Assembly: GCF_900114355.1 (NCBI RefSeq)
Contig: NZ_FOSS01000001.1
Coordinates: forward strand, 1,042,368-1,106,367
Length of the DNA: 64,000 bases
Direction of reading: 5' to 3'
Source of the DNA: Lysobacter sp. cf310
GTDB taxonomy: Bacteria > Pseudomonadota > Gammaproteobacteria > Xanthomonadales > Xanthomonadaceae
The notes beneath the pieces are model-generated. The model saw only the letters and a list, made by a program, of their open reading frames with translations. It did no database searches and had not been told where the DNA came from. The position numbers were made by a program, and so were the translations under genes. Shown piece after piece: positions 1 to 8,821 of the stretch. The first letter of the stretch is position 1, and each line of letters starts with the position of its first letter.

Positions 1-1524
1 GTCGGCTTCCTGGTCGCCACCCGCGACAACGGCGCCGGCCAGCCGCGCGTGGAAGTGCTGGAAGTGGTGCAGTACGGCAAGGACGCGACCTTCGCCAATC
101 CGAACGGCAGCACCGCCCTGCTCAACGACCGTCCGCCGCTGCTGCTGCGCGCGATCGTGCATCAGGACAACGGCGCGTCGTATCCGATCACGGTGATCGC
201 CAACCACCTGCGCTCGCTCAACGGCATCGACGACGTCGCCGCCGGCGGCAACGGCTGGTCCACCGAGGGCGCGCGCGTGCGCGCCAAGCGCGGCGCGCAG
301 GCGGCCTACCTGGCCGGCCTGATCGAGCAGATGCAGCAGAGCAACCCGAACGAGAAGATCGTGCTGGTCGGCGACTTCAACGCGTTCGAGTTCAACGACG
401 GTTACACCGACGTGCTCGGCGTCATCAAGGGCGAGGAAGCCGCCGAAGACCAGGTCCTGACCTACGTCGACAGCCCGCTGACCAGCATCTTCGTCGACGG
501 CTCGCAGCTGATCGCCGATCCGGCCCAGCGCTACTCGTACGTGTTCGAAGGCAACGCGCAGACCCTGGACCACGTGCTGATCAACGAAGCGCTGGTGATG
601 GACAACGTCGGCCTGTCGGTCGACCACGCCCGCATCAACGCCGACTTCGGCGTGTTCCGCTTCGGCGATGCCAGCCAGCCGCTGCGCGTGTCCGACCACG
701 ACCCGGTGCGCCTGGTCCTGAGCGTGCCCGCCTTCCGCAGCGCCGACCTGGCGGTGAGCGCCTCGGCCACCCCGGCCAGCGCCCGCGCCGGCCAGACCGC
801 TACCTACACCGCCGGCGTGTTCAACGCCGGTCCGAACGCGGCCGATGCCGCCGCCGTGGCCTTCGTGTTCGACGCCCTGGTGGCGCCGGTCGCGACCGCG
901 CCGGCCGGCTGGACCTGCGCCGCACCGGTGCAGGACGCGACCACCACCACCGTCACCTGCACCACCGCCAGCCTGGCCTCGCAGGGTTCGGCCACGTTCG
1001 CGCTGAACGTGGTGCTGCCGGCCCTGGCCAGCGGCACCCCGCTGCGCATGGCGGTGGCCGCGCAGTCGCAGACCCGCGACCCGGCCAACGGCAACAACCA
1101 GGCCGCGGCGCAAGTCGTGGTGACCACCCAGGCCGACCTGTCGGTGCAGATCGCCGGCGGCGCGCTGCCGGTGCGCAAGGGCGCGATCGCGACCTTCCTG
1201 GTGCCGGTGACCAACGCCGGCCCGGACGCCGCCGCCCAGCCCAAGCTGGTGCTGACCGGCAACGTCGCGGTCTCGGCCGCGGCGGTCGCCGCTCCGGCCG
1301 GCTGGACCTGCGCACGCACCGCGGTGCCCACCGGCTTCCGCGCCGAGTGCAACCGCAGCACCAACCTGAACCGCGGTACCCAGTGGTTCGCTCTGGCGGT
1401 CGTGGTGCCGGAACGTCCGGCCGTGGGCAGCAGCCTGGTGTTCGACGCCAACATCAGCGCCGCCACCCCGGACCCGGTCGCCGGCAACAACAGCGACACC
1501 ATCAGCGTGCAGATCCGCCGCTGA
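1..1524 (+). CDS. Secreted EEP-family nuclease with DUF11 repeats (5' partial)
   Basis: The frame is open from base 1, so the start lies outside the window; 507 codons are visible. The first ~240 residues are the C-terminal part of an endonuclease/exonuclease/phosphatase-fold, metal-dependent nuclease: GDFNA near residue 125, LDHV near 190 and SDHDPV near 230 are the family's metal-binding and catalytic Asp/Asn/His motifs. Two repeats of about 125 residues follow (from ~248 and ~378). Each starts with ADL(A/S)V and contains (F/T)NAGP(N/D)A, the DUF11-type extracellular beta-sandwich pattern. By family knowledge this is an exported nuclease degrading extracellular nucleic acid. The missing N-terminus should hold the signal peptide. 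A strong terminator follows the stop. Confidence 0.85.
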   Translation, partial: VGFLVATRDNGAGQPRVEVLEVVQYGKDATFANPNGSTALLNDRPPLLLRAIVHQDNGASYPITVIANHLRSLNGIDDVAAGGNGWSTEGARVRAKRGAQAAYLAGLIEQMQQSNPNEKIVLVGDFNAFEFNDGYTDVLGVIKGEEAAEDQVLTYVDSPLTSIFVDGSQLIADPAQRYSYVFEGNAQTLDHVLINEALVMDNVGLSVDHARINADFGVFRFGDASQPLRVSDHDPVRLVLSVPAFRSADLAVSASATPASARAGQTATYTAGVFNAGPNAADAAAVAFVFDALVAPVATAPAGWTCAAPVQDATTTTVTCTTASLASQGSATFALNVVLPALASGTPLRMAVAAQSQTRDPANGNNQAAAQVVVTTQADLSVQIAGGALPVRKGAIATFLVPVTNAGPDAAAQPKLVLTGNVAVSAAAVAAPAGWTCARTAVPTGFRAECNRSTNLNRGTQWFALAVVVPERPAVGSSLVFDANISAATPDPVAGNNSDTISVQIRR

Positions 1525-1540
1525 TCCGCAGCAAGGCTTG

Positions 1541-1578
1541 AACGAAAGGGCGCGGCGCGAGCCGCGCCCTTTTCGTTT
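1541..1578 (+). terminator. Rho-independent terminator after the nuclease gene
   Basis: A perfect 9-bp GC stem (GGGCGCGGC / GCCGCGCCC) with loop GCGA, extended by flanking AACGAAA/TTTTCGTTT, lies 17 bases after the stop. It ends in a T run on the plus strand. Confidence 0.85.
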
Positions 1579-2026
1579 GTGCCCCCCGCCCTCGACCGCG
1601 GTTGCCCTTGCTCCCTGTGGGAGCGGCGTGAGCCGCGATCGCGCAAGCCCGCACGTCTGCGCCGAATCGGATTCCGATGTGGCGCCGCCGCTTCGATTTC
1701 GCGGTCGCGGCTCCCGCCGCTGCTCCCCCAAAGCGGTGCGCAGCGCCCCCAACACGGGGCCAACCGTACGCCCGCGTGCAGTCGCGCCTAGTCGTTTCCG
1801 CGATTTTTTGCATGCCGCAGCGCGCAACGGCGCTTAACACGCGTTTGGGTATCATCCGCAGCACCACGCAACAGCCGCCACCGCGGCCGCTGCGACAGCG
1901 CCAGGTCCGCAGCAAGCCCTCACCGGCCGCCGCGGACCCAGCCAGTCTGAACGGTCCGCGCGCCGGCACTGGATCCGGGCGGGAAGGTTCGGGCCTCCCC
2001 CATCCCCAATTCAGGACTGCCCCGCG
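1579..2026. other. Intergenic region upstream of pdhA
   Basis: This 448-base region has no credible gene. It holds the REP-like inverted pair listed separately and presumably the operon promoter, probably around 1790-1860 where AT content rises. No strong Shine-Dalgarno precedes the pdhA ATG. Confidence 0.5.
1616..1730. repeat. REP-like inverted pair
   Basis: The left copy (1616-1650) carries GGGAGCGGCGTGAGCCGCG followed by an ATCGCG tail. The right copy (about 1691-1730) is the same motif in inverse orientation, with AGCGGCGGGAGCCGCGACC on the minus strand. Each copy folds as a short hairpin. The two face each other about 40 bases apart, which is the arrangement of REP doublets (REPINs, or GTAG-type elements of Stenotrophomonas and relatives). 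Confidence 0.65.
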
Positions 2027-3100
2027 ATGACCGTCGCCGCGACGTTCGAAATCGAATACCTGCAATACCTCGGCATCGACGGCCAGCCCGTCGCCGAACT
2101 GCCGCCCGCGTTCCGCGACGCCAGCAAGCTGCTGCCGCTGTTCAAGCAGATGCTGTTCGTGCGCGTGTTCGACACCAAGGCGATCGCACTGCAACGCACC
2201 GGCAAGCTCGGCACCTACGCCGCCTGCCTGGGCCATGAGGCCACCCACGTCGGCATCGGCGCCTCGATGCTGCCCGACGACGTGTTCGCGCCCAGCTACC
2301 GCGAGTACGGCGCGCAGTTCATGCGCGGCGTGCTGCCGCGCGAAGTGCTGCTGTACTGGGGCGGCGACGAGCGCGGCAACGACTTCTCCGGCCCCAAGAA
2401 AGACTTCTCCTGGTGCGTGCCGATCTCGACCCAGTGCCTGCACGCCGCCGGCGCCGCGCTCGCGTTCAAGCTGCGCAAGGAAAACAACCTGGCCGTGGCC
2501 TGCTGCGGCGACGGCGGTTCGTCCAAGACCGACTTCTACGCCGCGCTGAACTCGGCCGGCGCCTACCAGCTGCCGCTGATCCTGTGCGTGATCAACAACG
2601 GCTGGGCGATCTCGGTGCCGCGTTCGGCCCAGACTGGCGCCAAGACCCTGGCCCAGAAGGGCATCGCCGGCGGCCTGCACTGCCTGCAGGTGGACGGCAA
2701 CGACCTGATCGCGGTGCTGGAAGGCATGCGCCGCGCCGCCGAGCGCGCACGCAAGGGCGAAGGCGGCAGCGTGATCGAGTTCATGACCTATCGCCTGCAC
2801 GACCACACCACCGCCGACGACGCCCGCCGTTACCGCGGCGAGGCAGAGGTCAAGGAAGCCTGGACCCGCGACCCGGTGCCGCGCCTGCGCGCCTATCTGA
2901 CCGCGCAGGGCTTGTGGAGCGAGGACGAAGAGAAGGCCTGGGCCGAGGAATGCGGCAAGAAGGTCGACGTCGAAATCAACGCCTACCTGGAAACCCCGGT
3001 GCAGCCGGTCGAGGCGATGTTCGATTACCTGTACGCCGATCCGCCGCCGGATCTGCTCGCGCAACGTGCGGCCGCGCTGGCCCTGGAGGGTCGTCGATGA
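2027..3100 (+). CDS. pdhA: 2-oxo acid dehydrogenase E1 component, alpha subunit
   Basis: 357 residues. This is the thiamine-diphosphate-binding alpha subunit of a heterotetrameric E1 that decarboxylates pyruvate or a branched-chain 2-oxo acid and transfers the acyl group to lipoyl-E2. The TPP/Mg motif begins GDGGSSK at residue 161 and ends at NNGWAIS near 190. The R-x-HDHTTADDA stretch near 255-265 is the regulatory/active-site loop. The length and layout match Bacillus-type PdhA. The stop overlaps the beta-subunit start (ATGA). Pyruvate versus branched-chain specificity cannot be decided here. Branched-chain activity is plausible because these bacteria make iso-fatty acids, and many use a homodimeric AceE for pyruvate. 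Confidence 0.9.
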   Translation: MTVAATFEIEYLQYLGIDGQPVAELPPAFRDASKLLPLFKQMLFVRVFDTKAIALQRTGKLGTYAACLGHEATHVGIGASMLPDDVFAPSYREYGAQFMRGVLPREVLLYWGGDERGNDFSGPKKDFSWCVPISTQCLHAAGAALAFKLRKENNLAVACCGDGGSSKTDFYAALNSAGAYQLPLILCVINNGWAISVPRSAQTGAKTLAQKGIAGGLHCLQVDGNDLIAVLEGMRRAAERARKGEGGSVIEFMTYRLHDHTTADDARRYRGEAEVKEAWTRDPVPRLRAYLTAQGLWSEDEEKAWAEECGKKVDVEINAYLETPVQPVEAMFDYLYADPPPDLLAQRAAALALEGRR

Positions 3101-4128
3101 ACGTCGATACCAAAGTGAAGGTCGAGACCGCCAACGCCGTGGCCACGCCGGTCGCGATCACCCTGATCGAAGCCATCACCCAGGCCCTGGCCTACGAAAT
3201 GCGCGCCGACGAGACCGTGCTGGTGCTGGGCGAGGACGTGGGCGTGAACGGCGGCGTGTTCCGCGCCACCGCCGGCCTGCAGCAGCAGTTCGGCTCCGAG
3301 CGCGTGCTCGACACGCCGCTGGACGAAACCACCATCGCCGGCCTCACCGTCGGCCTGGCCGCGCAGGGCATGAAGCCGGTCGCCGAATCGCAGTTCGACG
3401 GCTTCGTGTATCCGATGGTCGATCACATCATCTGTCACGCCGCGCGCTTCCGTTACCGCACCCGCGGCCGTCTGCACTGCCCGATGGTGCTGCGCGTGCC
3501 GTGGGGCGGCGGCATCCGCGCGCCCGAGCACCACAGCGAAGCCAACGAATCCATCTTCACCAACGTGCCCGGCCTGCGCGTGGTCATGCCGTCCTCGCCG
3601 GCGCGCGCCTACGGCCTGCTGCTGGCCGCGATCCGCGACCCGGATCCGGTGATCTTCATGGAGCCCAAGCGCATCTACCGCCAGTACAAGGAAGTGGTCG
3701 CCGACGACGGCGAGGCGCTGCCGCTGGACGTGTGCTACGTGCTGCGCGACGGCAGCGACGTGACCCTGGTCAGCTGGGGCGCGCAGGTCAAGGAAGCGCT
3801 GGAAGCCGCCGACAAGCTGGCCGGCGAAGGCATCAGCGCCGAGGTGATCGACGTGGCCACCCTGCGTCCGCTGGACTTCGCCACCATCGCCGAATCGGTG
3901 AGCAAGACCGGCCGCTGCGTGATCGTGCACGAGGCGCCCAAGACCGCCGGCTTCGGCGCCGAGATCGCCGCGCGCCTGGCCGAGGAGTCGATGTACGACC
4001 TGCTCGCGCCGGTCGAGCGCGTCACCGGCTACGACACCCACATCCCGCTGTTCCGCCTGGAAATGAAGTACCTGCCCAGCGTGGAACGCATCGTCGCCGC
4101 GGCCAAGCGCGCGCTGGCGGCGGGCTGA
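3097..4128 (+). CDS. pdhB: 2-oxo acid dehydrogenase E1 component, beta subunit
   Basis: 343 residues, partner of the upstream alpha subunit. The start at 3097 is chosen because its ATG overlaps the alpha stop (ATGA) and follows GGAGGG. Typical transketolase pyrimidine-domain features are visible: LGEDVGVNGGVFRAT near residue 45, DTPLDE near 73, FDGFVYPM near 100 and the RVPWGGGIRAPEHHSE stretch near 135. The C-terminal domain contains the VSWG and VIHEAPKTAGFGAEI motifs. Translational coupling to alpha fits alpha2beta2 assembly. Confidence 0.92.
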   Translation: MNVDTKVKVETANAVATPVAITLIEAITQALAYEMRADETVLVLGEDVGVNGGVFRATAGLQQQFGSERVLDTPLDETTIAGLTVGLAAQGMKPVAESQFDGFVYPMVDHIICHAARFRYRTRGRLHCPMVLRVPWGGGIRAPEHHSEANESIFTNVPGLRVVMPSSPARAYGLLLAAIRDPDPVIFMEPKRIYRQYKEVVADDGEALPLDVCYVLRDGSDVTLVSWGAQVKEALEAADKLAGEGISAEVIDVATLRPLDFATIAESVSKTGRCVIVHEAPKTAGFGAEIAARLAEESMYDLLAPVERVTGYDTHIPLFRLEMKYLPSVERIVAAAKRALAAG

Positions 4129-4138
4129 GCGCAGGGCG

Positions 4139-4492
4139 ATGCGTCGCGCGCGCGTCGTCGTCGGCCACCGCGTGCCGGATCGGCCGCCGATCCAGGTCTC
4201 GCGCGGCCAGCGCGTGACCCTGGGCGACCGCGACCGCGACTGGCCGCAGTTCGTCTGGACCGTGCTCGGCGAAGGCCACGGCGGCTGGGTGCCGGCGGCG
4301 CTGTTCGACGGCGAACGCGGCGCCGCCACCGCGCTCAGCGACTACGACACCCGCGAACTGGCCGCGCGGACCGACGAAATCCTGACCCTGCACTACGAGC
4401 TCGCGCAGTGGTGGTGGGCCGAGAACGATCGCGGCGAACAGGGCTGGATCCCGGCGCGCGCGCTGGAACTCTTCGACGAAGGATCGCCATGA
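4139..4492 (+). CDS. SH3-like domain protein inside the dehydrogenase operon
   Basis: 117 residues with no signal peptide or membrane segment. It appears to contain two SH3-like units: VSRGQRVTLGDRD...FVWTVLGEGHGGWVPAALF (about 20-58) and TDEILTLHYELAQWWWAENDRGEQGWIPARALEL (about 78-112). Both show the ALYD-to-GWIP spacing of bacterial variant SH3 domains. It starts 10 bases after pdhB and its stop overlaps the cupin start (ATGA), so it is co-translated with the operon. The role is unknown; a scaffold or regulatory function is inference. Confidence 0.75.
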   Translation: MRRARVVVGHRVPDRPPIQVSRGQRVTLGDRDRDWPQFVWTVLGEGHGGWVPAALFDGERGAATALSDYDTRELAARTDEILTLHYELAQWWWAENDRGEQGWIPARALELFDEGSP

Positions 4493-4869
4493 CCGAGTCC
4501 GCCCCGCCACGCGAAGCGATCAACCTCGCCGACAAGCTCGCGCGTTTCAACGAGCACTGGTCGCCGCGCGTGATCGCCGAGATGAACGACTACCAGTTCA
4601 AGCTGGTCAAGCTGCAGGGCGAGTTCGTCTGGCATGCGCACGAGCACACCGACGAAGTGTTCATGGTGGTGCGCGGCCGCATGCAGATCGGCTTCCGCGA
4701 TCACGACGTGGAGCTGGGCGAAGGCGAGATGTATGTCGTCCCGCGCGGCGTCGAGCACATCACCCGCGCCGAACACGAATGCCATGCCCTCATCATCGAG
4801 CCGCGCGGCGTGGTCAACACCGGCGAAGCCGGCGGCGACCTCACCGCGCGCAACGACGTGTGGGTCTGA
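4489..4869 (+). CDS. Cupin-domain protein
   Basis: 126 residues, a single-domain cupin of the small metal-binding mannose-6-phosphate-isomerase-like type. Motif 1 is HAHEHTDEVFMVVRGRMQIGF (His-x-His...Glu...Gly, about residues 46-66). Motif 2 is the GEMYVVPRGVEH stretch (about 76-88). The ATG at 4489 overlaps the previous stop and is preferred to an upstream in-frame GTG, which would lie inside the SH3 gene. The function is unknown. Its place between E1 and E2 suggests a link to 2-oxo acid metabolism. Confidence 0.82.
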   Translation: MTESAPPREAINLADKLARFNEHWSPRVIAEMNDYQFKLVKLQGEFVWHAHEHTDEVFMVVRGRMQIGFRDHDVELGEGEMYVVPRGVEHITRAEHECHALIIEPRGVVNTGEAGGDLTARNDVWV

Positions 4870-4929
4870 ACCTTATCCGCCGCCGGCCCGGGCCGGCGAC
4901 GACCGCATAACCAACGAGACGATCGAACC

Positions 4930-6285
4930 ATGACCGACACCAAAACCTTCCTGCTCCCCGACCTCGGCGAAGGCCTGCCCGACGCGACCATCGTCGAATG
5001 GGCGGTGAAGGTCGGCGACACGATCCGCCTCGACGACACCCTGGTGTCGATGGAGACCGCCAAGGCCGTGGTCGAGGTGCCCTCGCCGGTGTCGGGCAAG
5101 GTGCTCAAGCTGGCCGGCGCCGCCGGCGACATCGTCGTGACCGGCACCATGCTGGCCGAGTTCGAACTCGACCCCAGCCAGCCGCAGCGCGCCGATGGCC
5201 AGGACACCGGCCATCACCACGGCGGCGGCCATGCCGCGCCGGCCGCGCCCGCGCCGCAGGCCGAGGCCGCGCCGGCCAAGGCCGTCGAAGCCGAGCGCGC
5301 CGACAGCGGCACCGTGGTCGGGGCGATGCAGTCCTCCGACGCGGTGCGCAGCGAACAGGCGGTCGCGGTGGGCGGCGTCAAGGCGATGCCGGCGGTGCGC
5401 GCGCTGGCGCGCAAGCTCGGCGTCGACCTGTCGCGCGTGCGCGCGACCGGCAGCGACGGCGTGGTCACCAGCGACGACGTCAAGCGCGCCGCCGCCGACG
5501 GCAGCGCCGTCGCGGGCGCCGAACCGGCGCCGCGCGCGGCCGATCGCGCGCCGGCGGCTGCCGCGGCCCCGGCCGCCGCGCCCGCGCGCAGCGCGCTGTC
5601 GGCCAGCGGCCGACCGATGCGTACCCAGCCGCCGGGCGTGAGCGTCAGCGGCCAGCCCGAACAGCTCAAGGGCGTGCGCCGCAACATGGCGCGGGTGATG
5701 GCCGACGCGCATGCCAAGGTCGTGCCGACCACGCTCAGCGACGACGCCGACATCCATGCCTGGGCGCCGGGCAACGACATCACCGGCCGCCTGGTGCGCG
5801 CGATCGTGGCCGGCTGCAAGGCCGTGCCCGCGCTCAACGCCTGGTTCGACGGCGACAAGCTCACCCGCACCCTGCACCCGCATGTCGACATCGGCATCGC
5901 GGTGGATACCGACGACGGCCTGTTCGTGCCGGCGCTGCGCAACGCCGACGTGCTCGACGCGCGCGGCGTGCGCGAGGCGGTCAACCGCCTGCGCGCCCAG
6001 GTCGAGGACCGCAGCATTCCGGCCTCCGAGCTCAGCGGCTACACCATCTCGCTGTCCAACTTCGGCATGTTCGCCGGCCGCTACGCCACCCCGGTGATCG
6101 TGCCGCCGACCGTGGCCATCGTCGCCGCCGGCAAGGGCCGCCACCAGATGACGCCGGTGATGGGCGGCTTCGAATCGCACAAGGTGATCCCGCTGTCGCT
6201 GACCTTCGACCACCGTGCCTGCACCGGCGGCGAAGCCGCGCGCTTCCTCAAGGCGATGCTAGACGATCTGGCGCGGCCGATGTAA
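4930..6285 (+). CDS. pdhC: Dihydrolipoamide acyltransferase (E2) of the 2-oxo acid dehydrogenase complex
   Basis: 451 residues. The N-terminal lipoyl domain (about 5-80) has ETAKAVVEVPSP with the lipoyl-accepting Lys. An Ala/Pro-rich His-containing linker follows, then the E3/E1-binding domain (about 152-190, AVRALARKLGVDL) and the catalytic acyltransferase domain (about 240-451). The C-terminal motif reads DHRACTGG with His428; the usual DHRxxDG Asp is Thr432 here. A single lipoyl domain is typical of branched-chain or Bacillus-type E2. It lies 60 bases after the cupin gene and probably belongs to the same transcript. No E3 (lpd) gene is in the window. Confidence 0.9.
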   Translation: MTDTKTFLLPDLGEGLPDATIVEWAVKVGDTIRLDDTLVSMETAKAVVEVPSPVSGKVLKLAGAAGDIVVTGTMLAEFELDPSQPQRADGQDTGHHHGGGHAAPAAPAPQAEAAPAKAVEAERADSGTVVGAMQSSDAVRSEQAVAVGGVKAMPAVRALARKLGVDLSRVRATGSDGVVTSDDVKRAAADGSAVAGAEPAPRAADRAPAAAAAPAAAPARSALSASGRPMRTQPPGVSVSGQPEQLKGVRRNMARVMADAHAKVVPTTLSDDADIHAWAPGNDITGRLVRAIVAGCKAVPALNAWFDGDKLTRTLHPHVDIGIAVDTDDGLFVPALRNADVLDARGVREAVNRLRAQVEDRSIPASELSGYTISLSNFGMFAGRYATPVIVPPTVAIVAAGKGRHQMTPVMGGFESHKVIPLSLTFDHRACTGGEAARFLKAMLDDLARPM

Positions 6286-6331
6286 TCGCGGCGACCGTGC
6301 GTACGCATAACGGCATCGACGGCGGCGCGCC

Positions 6332-6709
6332 ATGAACCTGCGCGCGCTGACGCCGATGCTGCGTACGCCGGACCTGGCGGCGACGGTCGCGTTCTACACC
6401 CAGGTGCTGGATTTCCAGCTCAGCGCCGGCGATGCCGCCGGCGGCTGGGCCGCGCTCGAACGCGACGGCGTCGAACTCATGCTCAGCCGCCTCAATGCGC
6501 ACGAGGGCGACCTCGCGCCGGCCTTCACCGGCTCGCTGTACCTGCGCACCGACGATGTCGACGGTTGGTGGCGGCGTCTGCGCGAGCGTGCGCGCGTGTG
6601 CTATCCGATCGAGGACTTCGGCTACGGCATGCGCGAGTTCGCGATCTACGACAACAACGGCTATCTGCTCCAGTTCGGCCAGCCGATCGCCGCCTTCGAC
6701 GAGGCATAG
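6332..6709 (+). CDS. VOC-family (glyoxalase/bleomycin-resistance-like) protein
   Basis: 125 residues with one vicinal-oxygen-chelate beta-alpha-beta-beta-beta pair. MLRTPDLAATVAFYTQVLDF opens the first module and LYLRTDDVDGWWRRLRE the second. The C-terminal REFAIYDNNGYLLQFGQ is the typical VOC ending with its metal-ligand Glu/Gln. The substrate cannot be read from sequence. It follows E2 by 46 bases and is followed by another VOC gene after 9 bases. Confidence 0.82.
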   Translation: MNLRALTPMLRTPDLAATVAFYTQVLDFQLSAGDAAGGWAALERDGVELMLSRLNAHEGDLAPAFTGSLYLRTDDVDGWWRRLRERARVCYPIEDFGYGMREFAIYDNNGYLLQFGQPIAAFDEA

Positions 6710-6718
6710 GAGCCCCGC

Positions 6719-7102
6719 ATGACCCACCGCAGCCGCCTGGCCGGTTTCATCATCGATTGCGAGACCGGCGACGTCGACCGCGCCGCCGGCTTCTGGAGCA
6801 ACGCGCTCGGCCTGCCCCTGGGCGACGGCTACGACGAGGACGGCGCCAGTTACGTCGAACTGCGCAACGCGCCCGGCGAACTGCACGTGGAAGTGCAGCG
6901 CGTGGACCATCCCTCGCGCGTGCATCTGGACATCGAGTCCGACGACATCGACGCCGAAGCCGCGCGCCTGGAACGCCTGGGCGCGAAGAAGATCAAGTTC
7001 ATCAAGCGCTGGTGGGTGATGGAAGCGCCCACCGGCCACCGCTTCTGCGTGGTGCGCATGAAGCACCCCGAGCGCGGCGCGCCGCCCAAGGTCTGGGACT
7101 GA
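6719..7102 (+). CDS. VOC-family protein
   Basis: 127 residues, preceded by GGAG with suitable spacing. LAGFIIDCETGDVDRAAGFWSNALG followed by VHLDIESDDIDAEAARLERLGAKK is the arrangement of the DUF/VOC subfamily often annotated as glyoxalase-like. The C-terminus has the HRFCVVR strand. Sequence similarity to the preceding VOC protein is low, so the pair is not a recent duplication. Function unknown. Confidence 0.8.
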   Translation: MTHRSRLAGFIIDCETGDVDRAAGFWSNALGLPLGDGYDEDGASYVELRNAPGELHVEVQRVDHPSRVHLDIESDDIDAEAARLERLGAKKIKFIKRWWVMEAPTGHRFCVVRMKHPERGAPPKVWD

Positions 7103-7162
7103 TCGCAACGGCCGCAATCGCCCGTCCGGCGCGCGCCGGCGGCTCGATCGGACCGCACGGCG

Positions 7163-7447
7163 TCAAGCCGCGGCGCTCTCCGCCGTGGTCGGACCGATCA
7201 CGTGTTTCACCTGCGCCACGCTGGTGACCGGAAAACCGCCGATTTCGCCGTGGCGGCGGATGCTGTCCTCGTCGGGCGCGATGTAGACGCAGTAGATCTT
7301 GTCGTCGGTCACGAACGACTCCTGCCACTGCACTTTCGGCCCCAGGCCATCCAGCACCTCGCAGGATTTGCGCGCGATCGACTGCAGCTCGGCGCCGCTG
7401 AGCGCGCCGGCGCCGACCAGTTCGCGTTCGATGATGTATCTGGGCAT
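7163..7447 (-). CDS. DUF4242 domain protein
   Basis: 94 residues. It starts MPRYIIERELVGAGALS and contains a KCYCVYIAPDE-like strand (KIYCVYIAPDED) and an HGEIGGFP stretch, the ferredoxin-like pattern of DUF4242 (also called nickel-binding-like). The ATG at 7447 is chosen because homologous proteins begin at this conserved strand; the longer upstream frame is low-complexity. Cytosolic, function unknown. Confidence 0.8.
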   Translation of the reverse strand: MPRYIIERELVGAGALSGAELQSIARKSCEVLDGLGPKVQWQESFVTDDKIYCVYIAPDEDSIRRHGEIGGFPVTSVAQVKHVIGPTTAESAAA

Positions 7448-7580
7448 GACACGCCCTCGGAAGCGCGTGCTGACGTCCGGTGTCCGGCTACGCGGACTGC
7501 GATCGCGGCAAGTTCCACTTGTCGCCGCCTGCGCCTGAGCGCAAGGCCAGTCTGCGCCCGCGTTCGCGGCCCGGCAAGCG

Positions 7581-8684
7581 TCAGTCGCGTCGCGGCGTGT
7601 CGTCGGCGACCACGCGGTCGCGGCCCAGGTTCTTGGCCCGGTACAGGGCCTGATCGGCACGGTCGAACACGCGCTCGGGCGTGTCCCGGCCCGGCTCGCC
7701 CGCGGCCACGCCCACCGACACCGACAAGGCGAACGGCAGCGAGGACCGCGCGACCCGGCCGCGGATGCGTTCGGCGATTTCGTAGGACTGCGCCAGGCGC
7801 GCGTCCGGCAGCACGATCAGGAACTCCTCGCCGCCGTAGCGTACGGCGATGTCGCCCTGGCGCACCGAGGACGCGACCGCATCCGCGACCGCGCGCAGCG
7901 CGCGATCGCCGAGCAGATGGCCGTAGCGATCGTTGACCTGCTTGAAGTGATCCACGTCCAGCAGCAGCAAGGCGTAGGGCGCGCTTTCCAGGCGCCGCAT
8001 CGCCTGCGGGCTCTCGCGCAGCTGCGCCAGCGCGGCGCGGTTGAGCAGGCCGGTCAGGGCGTCGTGGCTGGCGCTGTACTGCAGTTCGTCGTGGCGGCGC
8101 TGCAGATCGGCTTGCGCATCCTCGAGCCGGCGCGCGAACGCCTCGCGTTCGCTCAGCAGGCGCCGCTGCTCCATCGCGTAGCGGCGCAGCTCCAACAGAT
8201 GCTGGGCCTGGCGCGCCAACACCTCCAAGCCGTCGCGCTGGGCCGGACGCAATTCGCGCGGCTGGCTGTCGAGCACGCAGATCGTGCCCAGCGCATGGCC
8301 GTCGGGGCTCAGCAGCGGCACGCCGGCGTAGAAGCGCAATGGACGGCCGCCGATGCTGACCACCCGCGTGCTGAAACGCGGATCGTCGGCGACGTCGCGC
8401 ACGATCAGGGTTTCGCCCGGGCTGCGAATCGCGTGATCGCAGATCGCCAGCGCGCGCGGGGTCTGCGCTTGATCCAGGCCCACCCGCGCCTTGAACCATT
8501 GGCGGTCGCGATCGATCAGGGAAATCGCCGCCGCCGGCGCGTCGCACAGCGTCGCGGCCAGGCGCACCAGGTCGTCGTAGGCTTGTTCGGAAACGCTGTC
8601 TACCACCGCGTAGGCATCGAGCGCGTCCTGGCGCTGAGCCTCGTCGGTGGGCGCCGGAACGGCGCGTAGGCGGGCAAGGGACAT
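7581..8684 (-). CDS. GAF-GGDEF diguanylate cyclase
   Basis: 367 residues, soluble. The N-terminal GAF domain (about 15-165) has AAISLIDRDRQWFKARVG and the FYAGVPL...GTICVLD core. A short coiled-coil (about 165-200) leads into the GGDEF domain, with DALTGLLNRAAL and the catalytic GGEEF at 284-288. RQGD at 275-278 sits five residues before GGEEF, so the c-di-GMP inhibitory I-site is intact. The protein should therefore make c-di-GMP with product inhibition, gated by a ligand or redox signal at GAF. Confidence 0.92.
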   Translation of the reverse strand: MSLARLRAVPAPTDEAQRQDALDAYAVVDSVSEQAYDDLVRLAATLCDAPAAAISLIDRDRQWFKARVGLDQAQTPRALAICDHAIRSPGETLIVRDVADDPRFSTRVVSIGGRPLRFYAGVPLLSPDGHALGTICVLDSQPRELRPAQRDGLEVLARQAQHLLELRRYAMEQRRLLSEREAFARRLEDAQADLQRRHDELQYSASHDALTGLLNRAALAQLRESPQAMRRLESAPYALLLLDVDHFKQVNDRYGHLLGDRALRAVADAVASSVRQGDIAVRYGGEEFLIVLPDARLAQSYEIAERIRGRVARSSLPFALSVSVGVAAGEPGRDTPERVFDRADQALYRAKNLGRDRVVADDTPRRD

Positions 8685-8821
8685 CGGGGGGTACCGGAGA
8701 GACCCACGCAGGCTACCGTCCCGGGGACCGCCGTCTTGTGACCGCCCTCACAGCTACCAGGGCGGCCATCCGGCGGTTAAGGCTGGGGCCATTCAGCCAG
8801 CTGAATTCGCGCCCGATCCGG

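Noticed and set aside
1502-4329. Long minus-strand open frames opposite pdhA, pdhB and neighbours
   Set aside because: They are shadows caused by high GC at third codon positions: the proteins are low-complexity Arg/Ala/His/Gly strings without domains, and the plus-strand genes carry all conserved motifs.
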